Origin: Pectinophora gossypiella
Taxonomy: Eukaryota > Arthropoda > Insecta > Lepidoptera > Gelechiidae
Length of the DNA stretch: 64,000 bases
Direction of reading: 5' to 3'
Assembly: GCF_024362695.1 (NCBI RefSeq)
Contig: NC_065413.1
Coordinates: 15,101,511-15,165,510 of the forward strand
In this document: positions 43,752 through 53,400 of the stretch, one piece after another
Position numbering within the stretch: the stretch's first letter is position 1
Layout: the number at the start of each line of letters is the position of its first letter
Made by a program: the position numbers and the translations under genes
Notes under the pieces: model-generated
Told to the model about the DNA's origin: nothing
Databases searched by the model: none
What the model saw: only the letters and a program-made list of their open reading frames with translations

Positions 43752-44062
43752 TGGCCCCGATTCCTGCAAACACCGCCTAATTCTATTTTAAGTTATATCC
43801 GTCATTTTCATATCCGTCGAAAAGGAAAGGGACGGATGATTCACAGCTCTTAATTTTAGAAAGAATGAGTAAATGAATGTGTCGGGTTATTGACTGATGT
43901 AAAATTTTTAGACGGTTGGTTTAGATTTGTGCTTAAAATTGACGTGTGTTCCATAAATTTTATGCTTGTCAATTACCCGTCCCTTTCCTTTTCGGCGGAT
44001 AAGAAAATGACAGATATAACTTAAAATAAAATTAGATGGTATTTACAGGAATTAGCACCAAT
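43752..44062. mobile_element. Family C MITE
   Basis: The left end GGCCCCGATTCCTGCAAACA and inverted right arm CCTTTTCGGCGGATAAGAAA to CAGGAATTAGCACC are present. About 70 bp of the middle is missing relative to 57177-57556. Confidence 0.7.
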
Positions 44063-44797
44063 GTATCATCTAATATATTCACATGTAATAGCGAAATATT
44101 TCTCTCTATATTTTTCAACATCAATGATATTCTTAGTTTTAAGATTTAAAGCAAATCGGATCTCTCTTTCTCTTTTATAAGCACGAAAGAGAGGTCCGAG
44201 TATGCATTAGACATACATGTAATTTTTTTTAATAGTTCATTATCCAGGGCCGTTAGACTACTTAACTTTTACGAAAATCGAAATTATTTATTTGAGTTTT
44301 TATCATAGAATAAACAACTGCGTATAGAACGGTGACTCCGCCCCACACCAATTTGTATCGGGCGCTGAGCTAGGTTTACCTCACCCCCTTTGGGTCTTCC
44401 TTCAAATGCTGGTTAAAAACTGTTATCCGACAAGATTTTACTTCGGCAATATGAAAATCCGACACTTCTTTATTCCGACAATACATAATTACGACATGTC
44501 TTAACTTCGATACTACTCTACTCCGACAAAACGTTTTTTCGACATGACTTTACTAAGAAACGATGAACCAGCGTGATACCTATTCGGTTCGGCTGGGTTA
44601 TTCATTCATCCTTTTTCTACTCGGCGGATAAGAAAATGACAGGTATAACTTAAAATTAGGTGGTGTGTACTAGAATTAGCACCTAAGTTTGAAATGAAAT
44701 GTGTCTGTCTTTTGCCTGCGTATTATACTAACAGCCCTACAGATATTATAGTTTACTATAATACTTTGTTTTAAGTTTACGTGGTTATTATCATAAC

Positions 44798-44999
44798 TAA
44801 AACACATAATAACGGGTTCTTACCGCGTTCAAAGCAGGGATATGAGACTCCCGATATTCCCGTAGAAAAAATGGATCTACCTACTCCACTCCAATCTCAT
44901 CAGTCATCCCGTGATCATGGCACTTGCAACAGTGTCGAAATATCGGGAGTCTCATATCCCTGCTTTGAACGCGGTAAGAACCCGTTATTATGTGTTTTA
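44798..44999. repeat. Fold-back element with perfect 61-bp arms
   Basis: 44798-44858 and 44939-44999 are exact inverse complements over 61 bases (arm contains ACGGGTTCTTACCGCGTTC and GGGATATGAGACTCCC), separated by an 80-bp loop. Confidence 0.9.
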
Positions 45000-45044
45000 A
45001 TTACTATAATACTTTTGTTATTATAATAACATTAAATATATGGC

Positions 45045-45378
45045 GGACCTAGCCAGTTCCGCCCATATAACACAGATGGCTCGATGATCGACTCGCGTAT
45101 CGATCCAACGATGTTAACGGTGAAAGTTGTATATGTGCGTCGCGCTGTCTAAACTTCGTTAGCGCGTACCTAGAACTTTTGTGATTTCACGAGACCTATT
45201 TAAGTCTTGGTCAAATTCTATCGCCGGTGAAAAAAATGGCGGCACAACAAGATGGCCGCCATACACAGTTTTGAACTAATACAGAACACGCGAGCTGCAG
45301 CGAGCGAATCACGCGGCCATTTACGTCGTATGATAAGCGCCATCTGTGTTGTGTGGGCGGAACTAGCTGGTCAACTAG
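45045..45378. mobile_element. MITE, GCGGACCTA-ended
   Basis: Left GGCGGACCTAGCCAGTTCCG and right CGGAACTAGCTGGTCAACTA GTTAGGTCCGC form imperfect inverted ends, with CAGATGGC / GCGCCATCTG inside. A truncated relative is at 2755-2960. Confidence 0.6.
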
Positions 45379-45526
45379 TTAGGTCCGCAAACATTGATTT
45401 TAGGACCAGCCTACTCATGGAAGTCTAGGGTACTACTAAGCAGGGCCCGACACCACCGCCTTATTACAAAAAGAAGAGTAAAGATAATACTAAATTTAAG
45501 AAGTCCGTGGATTTTGGAACTAATTC

Positions 45527-45815
45527 TTCTTCTATCGTGTGGGTTGTGAGGTGGAGTACCAACCTCATCAACCCTAGTGTCAGGGTTACTATTGACCCGC
45601 CAAAGGCCCCTGACATGGCTCATATAATGACTACTTACTTACACGAGTAAGTAGTAATCGGGACCAAAGGGTTAACGTGCCTTCCGAAGCACGGATCATC
45701 TTACTTTCGGACAATCTGGTGATCAGCCAGTAATGTTCTAACCAAACTAGCTACCACAAAGTAATTTTTGTGATATGTCCCCACCGGAAATCGAACCCGG
45801 GACCTCCGGCTTCGG
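45527..45815 (-). mobile_element. tRNA-derived SINE (family T)
   Basis: Minus-oriented copy with good box B (complement of GAAATCGAACCCGGGACC) and the CGTGCCTTCCGAAGCACG core at about 45679-45696. The head is disrupted near 45810. Confidence 0.75.
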
Positions 45816-46311
45816 TGACTCGGGCCGACTTCATGTTTCTTATTTTTATGTTGTCGTCTTTCTAATCTGTTACTAATACTAGGTTAAGCTTTCTGTTACT
45901 AAAATAAAATGGACTAGTTAGTTAACGAAATAAATATTTTAAATTTGAATTTAAACCTGGTATTATCTTTAGTCTTCGTTGCAAAAAGGCTGCACATTTA
46001 CACATTAATTTGACATAGTATATTACACAAAAATATTTCAAATCTCGATAAATACAATGTTCTGGCTTACATATTATGTATCCTCATTTCGTCTAGAGAT
46101 AGCTTTCAAATGTACTATCGACTAATTTGCGCTAATTAATTCATGGCTTTTCTGTAAATGTGACTCTTAAAGGGTTAGCAAAGTTGCAGTAACGTTTCGA
46201 TCACGCAACATTAAGGCAGGCGTAGATATAACCCGGCCGAATTAAATGAACCTTTTAAGTCCAGGTCGATGAGTATCTGCGTGATGTCTCGCGATTCGTG
46301 CGAGTTACAAT

Positions 46312-46596
46312 CAGTGGCGGCCCTAGGGCGATGCGATCGCACCGGGCGTCGTTTTTTTCTTTGGGGGGGGGGGGGGGGGGTAATCGCAAAATCAACCAAG
46401 ACGGGATCTACAGGGGAGTAACTGGATTGGACACACCTGCGGCCACGTATAAATCACCCGACGACATTTTCAAAAGATTTAGTAAGGATAGGTAAGTATA
46501 TTTCGGTGGCCGTAAACTAATCGAAAAAAAGACTATTTTGTGGGGCGCCACTGTGACGTCTCGCACCACCTAAATATCTTGCTAGACCCGCCACTG
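46312..46596. mobile_element. hAT-type MITE
   Basis: Terminal inverted repeats CAGTGGCGGCCCTAG / CTAGACCCGCCACTG and an 8-bp target duplication GTTACAAT/GTTACAAC (46304-46311 and 46597-46604). The CAGTG start and 8-bp duplication fit hAT. It contains an 18-G run at 46363-46380. Confidence 0.85.
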
Positions 46597-47147
46597 GTTA
46601 CAACGTTAAAGAATCGCCATCCAAACGACTTGCAAGTTGACTATATTTTCCAATAATAACTGAATGAAAGTTCTTTTTTCTACTCCTCTACTTTAATCTG
46701 GCATTTAAATAACCAAAAAGTCTAATATAAGTACATACATAATTAAACTCTTTGAAAAAGTGTACGCTCTATGGCCTATAAAAGCATTGTTGTTGTTTTT
46801 TTTTTTTGACCTGGAAACTGGCACCTTTACTTTGTTTGGTGCCATAGATATACTATAAAAAAAAGTATACATTTGCCGCCATTTTCCCGCGCGTTGGAAA
46901 ATAAATTGGAAAATTTTTGTGTTTCGTTTAAAATTACGTCGTCGTAGAAAAAGTATTGTATGCAACGTTGTATAACTAGGTCAAAAAATGCTCGTGGCGT
47001 CTCTTATTGCGATGTTCGCTAAGGCTCACATCGCAACTCACGCCACTCGCATTTTTTGACCCTTCTTATACAACTGTTGCATAAAATACTATTAAAGTTA
47101 AATCAGCATTAAATTAGTAAATATCAACACCTGAAGGCCGCATTCAA

Positions 47148-47268
47148 GCAATTCATCTAAAAAGGCAATATTGCACTATGACATTTGCGCATATGAAAAT
47201 AAGTGCACATGTCAAGAAAAATATTCAAAGGCAATATTTTTAGATGAATTACTTCTATGTTGCTTTGC
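47148..47268. mobile_element. Family G MITE
   Basis: AAGCAATTCATCTAAAAAGG and its inverse TTTTTAGATGAATTACTT bound a short palindrome like those at 6008 and 13164. Confidence 0.65.
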
Positions 47269-47314
47269 GATCGGTCGTTACAATTTACAATAACAAAAAT
47301 AATTCATATTTTTA

Positions 47315-47459
47315 CTGTCATGAGCAATATCATGTACCCACTTTGGAACCCTGTCGCACTATCATATTTGACATTTAATGAGACTTCGGTTTAATTTGTT
47401 AAAAAAGTTAATGTGACATGGTATCAAAGTGTATACATATTAGTAGGTACTCGTGACCG
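47315..47459 (+). mobile_element. Family A MITE immediately after the C2orf69 stop
   Basis: A 145-bp copy flanked by TA (47313-47314 and 47460-47461). It begins about 20 bp beyond the C2orf69 stop codon (47484-47482, minus), so it should lie in that gene's 3' UTR. Confidence 0.75.
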
Positions 47460-47481
47460 TACAACGTCGTGTACTCACAAG

Positions 47482-50400
47482 TTAGTTCTCGTCGTCGGAG
47501 GACTCCGGCAGCAGCGCGGGCGCAGAGTCCTGCAACCGCTTGAAGTTGCCGAGCACGTCAAAGTGCATGTGCAGATTGTGAGGAGCGCCTACTTCCGAGT
47601 GCAGGTACCTTTGCACCTGGTTGAAGGTAAAGGTTAAGCCTAGGTTACACAGTGCGAATTAACATGCGAGCTGACCGAGTCAGTTATTGAGGTGCAGCTA
47701 CTACGCACGTGTGACCGTATCATACGAGTTACTGTCATTTGCCAGTGGGACAGTTGCTCGCGTTCGAGTTACTTCAACATTTTTTGTTTTTACTCGCTAC
47801 TTGCCTTCCCCCACCACACCCCTCGCACGCAGCTCGGTCGTCAACTCGCACGATTTTGCGAAATGACAGTAGCTCGTACGCTCGGGCCCACGCCGGGTAC
47901 AGTTTCTTGTTTGGGCGACATGATACAAACGAATTATACCAGTACACTGGTATAGTAGCTGTCTTCTGCGACGCCAGCTGTAACCTAACATTTAAGTTAC
48001 ACAGTGCGAACAGCTGATGTGACAATAGACAGCTACTATGCCTGTGTACTCGTATGACAGTAGCTCGACTCGCCTCGCACGGTCACACTATGCAAACTGC
48101 TGGCGTCGCAGAAGACAGCTACTATACCAGTGTTTTTTCGTTATTTTTTGTCTTTTTCTTTTTGCTATCACAGTTTTTATGGTCGATCATGCTTTACGGT
48201 ATAATACCTTATACACTATTAGATGTTATCCTCTATGATGATTGTTAACTGTTGTGCTCGTCTTTTTAAATAAATAAATATATGGTATGTACATCATACC
48301 TTGGCGCCGAGTTTCCGTAGTAGTGCAGTGAATGCTTTCTCCTCGCGACCGATCCACGGCCGCCCCTCGTCTTGCACCTGGTAGGGGCTCACGTGGATGT
48401 AGATATTAACATCTGCAAATGAAATTACTTAGTGTTACTTAAATTACAAAGACGCTCAGTGGGTAGGCCCGCTACAAGACGGACCGACGACCGATCGTCG
48501 TGGAGATCCTTGGGTGAGGCCTATGCCCGCAGTGGGCGTCGTACGGCTGATGAAAAAATGCAAATGAAATTACTTAGTGTTACCTATGGTATGCTCAATA
48601 GTGACAGCTAACATGTCAAGGTTAGCCCGGCTAACGCCATCCTACGTCCTGCCTTGTAATTTCGTAAAAAATAAATTACCCACGACCAATGCTTTTACAT
48701 TTACTTTGCAAGGAAATTTGTACTGTTAGTACAAGGTTTACTTACAGTTTTAATGATTTTTATATATGTGACAAGTAATTAAAAATATTAGTCAGTAATT
48801 CGCTTAATTTTCAATAATAAAATTTACGTCCTTGGAATGTTGGAGATACCAATTTAATGGTAACACAGTGGTAACACTTACGTCATCAAAGGGCTAGCAA
48901 TGGCGGCTTGGCATAGTTTACATGAGTTTACCTATTCACAATAATCCCATGTTATTTCTGACCCTACAAAAACAAACAGGAAAAATAGGGCAGTAGTTTC
49001 CCTCTTGCCTTCCGCCCCGCAGTATTCTGTCTGACGCAAGTGGGATGGCGCCCTGATTTGTCTATTACAAAGCCTCCTGTCCTCCGCCTCTGAATAGTAC
49101 TGACAGTTACTGCTGCCCTCTATCAGGTTCCAGGTTACAGTCCCTGTGACTTGCCCCTTCCGTCCTGCATTGCCGTACCGATAGCTTCCATCATCGCCTC
49201 TACAACCGTTGAGGTGTTTACCCGTATCCCTGGGCAAGGGTTCTACGTTATACCCCGTAAGTCTGGGTCCCTATTCGAACTCAGCCACCATCTCACTCCG
49301 GCCTACTGAAGTACTGGCAGAAATTGTACTAGGTACTTTGCCGACCGAGCTGACTCGAGGAGCTGCGCGCGCGATAGATACTAACACAAACAGACTACAC
49401 AATACACATACTTACACAATATAATTCCTATATATTATGTTATATGCATTCGTATTTGTTTATATCAGGTGATTATTATAATACTAACATAATTATTATT
49501 ATAATACTAACATTAAGTATTTATGTATACGATTTTGTGATAAATATATAAAATATATTATATGTACACCTACATTATATTTTAAGTAATTTCATATTTA
49601 ATCTATGTACGAATATTAACGTATATTTATGAAACACGACGTTCGTGCCTCACCCAACAGGGTCCACATAATACCAGCGTCGTGGTTCACGCCGCGACTT
49701 GTGCTGAGTGAGGCCCTTTTATCTCAGTACGTCCACCACCACCTTATGATCATTGTAATGAACATCCTTCTATGCTTTTTGTAATTGTTTTGTAAAAAAA
49801 ATAAGTGATGTTATTGTCTTGTCTTTGTGTGTGGCGTCCTTTTATAATAAACAATTTCTATTCTATTCTATAAGTAAAAGGCGCCCCCGCGGCAAGGACA
49901 CGCCGAACAGGAATTGCCCCAGTGGAGGGCAGGGAAGATGACTCTGTCCCCTGGGGCCGGGTTAATGGTCTTCTATGGAACCAAGACCAAGGACTAAAAG
50001 ATTAACAACGTTTAAAACACTTACTGAGCCTGGTGAGTGTCTCGAGCAGGCTACGCGAGGTGATCCAAGTGTTCTTCCCTCCCGCGTGCCCTCCGTCCAG
50101 CCAGTACATCTCCTCTATCCGCTCCATGAACCTCAAATAGAAATAACATTTATACTCGCTTGGGTTTTACTTGATTCTCAATGAGGGACATTCCAATCGG
50201 CGTTGGTTCTTTTCACCGTAATAATTTATAATTAAGATTACTTTTTAGAATAAACATACATACACGTTGATGAGCGACTGCATGTAGCAGCGAATGCCTA
50301 CTGACGGTCAATGTGTGATTTCTGTTTGCTACCTACCTGTTTTTTATTATAATTAAGTAAGCACCTCGGTGAATGGTAAAGATTTGTTTTGCGTAAGTTC

Positions 50401-53400
50401 TTTAAATGTAATAATGTGAAAGCGTGGCGAATGCCGAAGAAGAAGGCATCGAGACAAACCTATTTAGGTTTAGCGATGTTTGTAAAACAATCTATGTGTG
50501 TGTAATTTATGAAGTGTTTCATATTTTTTTTGAATAAACATACATAAATATAAACACGCCCGTAATCCCTAATGGGGTGGGCAGAGCCACAAGTAATCAA
50601 AGACAACTTGCAGCCACTGTTGATAACATGTCGTAAGCTGGATATGATGAGCCTTATGGTGATAAGGGATCAGCCTATCGCCCATAACATTAGTCCATCA
50701 TGTTAGAGGACACAATACCTCTGTCGGTTTTTACGACATGCCCGGGAAGACAAGCAGCTGAACGTGTTCTTTTTTTTATTTGCTCCCAGAACAGCATAGA
50801 AGGATGAATAAAATAAAGTGTATACTGGCTATATTGTTACAATATAGCTCCAATCTAGCTTCTCGGGTCGACTTTAGGGGTTCGAATCCCGGTGGGGTAA
50901 TATCACAAAAAAATATTTTGTAATACCTATTTTTTTTAGGATATTACAAGCTACTACAACCTGATTGTTCGTGCTTCGGAAGGCACGTAATGCCGTTAGT
51001 CCTTTAGCGGCTCAATAATAACCATAACACCTGTTGATGAGGTTGGTAATCCACTTCACAACCCACACGACAGAAGTTTGTAACGCCCTAGGTTGCCTCA
51101 CCTCATCATGTGCGCGTCTCCGGGCGTCAGCGTCTTGGTGTAGTGGAACTCGTATATGGCCTGGTTGAGCACCACGCAACCCTTGCTGAACCCCACCAGG
51201 GTGAGCGCGCTGCAGTCTAGCGCCAGCCCTTCTCTCCACCACAGCGGGTCCATCTCACTGTCGAGGGAAATACCTTTATCACATCTGGGGGACCAAAGAG
51301 AATGACTGTCCAGGCCATGTTCCTCAAAAAAATAGAGATGGCGCTGTGTAACTCAGTCCGCAGTGAAGCAGAGTGGTGGAGTATGCTCCATACCCCCTCC
51401 GGTTGATTGAGGACCGGCCGTGCCCAGCAGTGGGACGTATACAGGCTTTATGTTATGTTTATGTATAACTCCAACGCGATACCTATCTTCTCATTGTTCG
51501 GGAACAATTGTTCAGAAATATAATCTAACGGCAGAGGAATATATAAAAATATATTTTTTATATATTTGGACCAGATATGTATCGAATTATGTTGCTATAA
51601 CTCCCGGCAAACTTCTTGAGCATCGAGTGTCGTAGTGGGGGAAAGTTCGCGCACGTACACTTCCGTGCAAAAAAAAATTAACTTTTGATTATTTTCTTAA
51701 CTTCATTAAAAAAAACAATTATTATATTATTTAATTATGTAAATAAAACTAAACTTATATTATTATAGTTCATTAAAACTTATATTATATTATTATACTT
51801 AATAAAAAACTAATCGTCAGGTAAGTATGATATTCCTTCCATGAGGTTGAAACCAGCAATACCAGAGCTAGTGCTAGGTTTTGGATCTGTAGACATAGAC
51901 CTCGTGCTAGTAACTAATTCTTAAACTTAAACAGACAACAGAGTGCGCGGGGGAAGTTTCGACTGATCTACCAATAGCCCGTCGATGCGGTATTCACCCG
52001 CCCCCGCGCCCCGTACCGCACCACCAAAGAGATCTAAAATTCGGTTGTGCGCAGTCAAGGTCGATGCTCAAGAAGTTTGCCGGGACCTATACCTATATTG
52101 CTTCTCTTGAGAATAACGGGTGGAATATGTGTTGTCCCTGGGTATAATAACAAAGGTCATCATTTAATACCCAAAAACAAAGATAAAATATGCATAATTA
52201 TGTTTAGAATCCATGAAATTAGAAGGATAAACGTAGGCAACATCATCGCCATCTATATTTTTTATCAGAGAATGTGGCCTGGAAACTCTCATTGCCACCG
52301 ACGCTCTTTTTTGTAGCTTGAGTACGGACCGCAGTGTATTATTACTCTACTTCGCCATGGAGCAACTAGGTGGCGCTAATCATTTAACACGTTGGCGCGC
52401 GGTACCAGCTATAACCGTTAATTTGGACTCACAAAATAGCACGGTACGGTCACTTCCGCAAATAGTTGTAGTTCTTATAATCATTGCTACGGTCAATGCA
52501 GCCCAGTTTCGATACAATAATCACTTAGGCCACGCCCACTTCTTTTTTAGACACAGACCCTTTTGTTGCTACTGTCAAAATTGAGTAAAATATTTTAAGT
52601 TTCTTTGAGCCATAACTCACACATATGCAGTCTACACACACATCCACACTACGGTTATAACAGTAATAGGTGTATGCAATTTTGTTCGCCATAATACGGC
52701 TGAAGCTGTACTGAATCTTAGATTGGAGAGATGTGTTTCTCAACAGTGTAAATACGGTCATGACAGCACTGCGGTTGAAGCCGTACTTTGATTCACCTGA
52801 ATCCTATATTATGCTAGGTAGACACAGTACGGCTGTTGCGACTACGGTTTTAGATGTACTGATCCTAAGTAAATATTTTTTCTATATTACCCTCATCAGT
52901 ACGGTATATGCAGATTACTGTCATAGATGTTACTATCGTTATGTAGTGTTTTGATTTCTCATAAATTTAACAGTACGGGGTCGATAATTACTACTGCTAA
53001 TTTACGAAAAACTACCGCGCGCCAACGTGTTAAGCTTACATATGGAAGTAAGCTCCATCTAGTGACGGTTTGTCGTATCATTATGAACACTTTGATAGTT
53101 AGTACAAATGCTCGCCACCAGGGCTTCATTTGCGCGCGTTTTAGCAAATACTTTTCTAGTATGGCGAGGGACCCTCAGTTTTACGTAGTATATCGGTTAC
53201 TCCATTATTTTATTCACATCGGGTAACAAACTGCATACAGAGCCCCTACTCTGGCAGACACCAGTTTCATTTTAAATTACTTTCACAGCCCAAAAAATAG
53301 TGTCGTCTTTCTCTTACGGTAGGTACAAGAAAGAGATAGGGCTAGTATTAGAAATATCAAACTAAATTAAAATTAAAGTCGTATCTGCCGGAATCGGTAC

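Larger units (their letters stand above)
36829..47481. other. Gene-poor interval between FKBP59 and C2orf69 3' ends
   Basis: The two flanking genes converge on this 10.6 kb. I found no host gene in it. Recognisable contents are MITEs of families A, C, E and G, RTE remnants, a family D retroposon, a tRNA SINE, a hAT MITE and a 61-bp perfect inverted repeat, listed separately. ORFs such as 40365-40598 lack any recognisable motif and start without ATG. The remaining text is AT-rich and unassigned. Confidence 0.6.
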
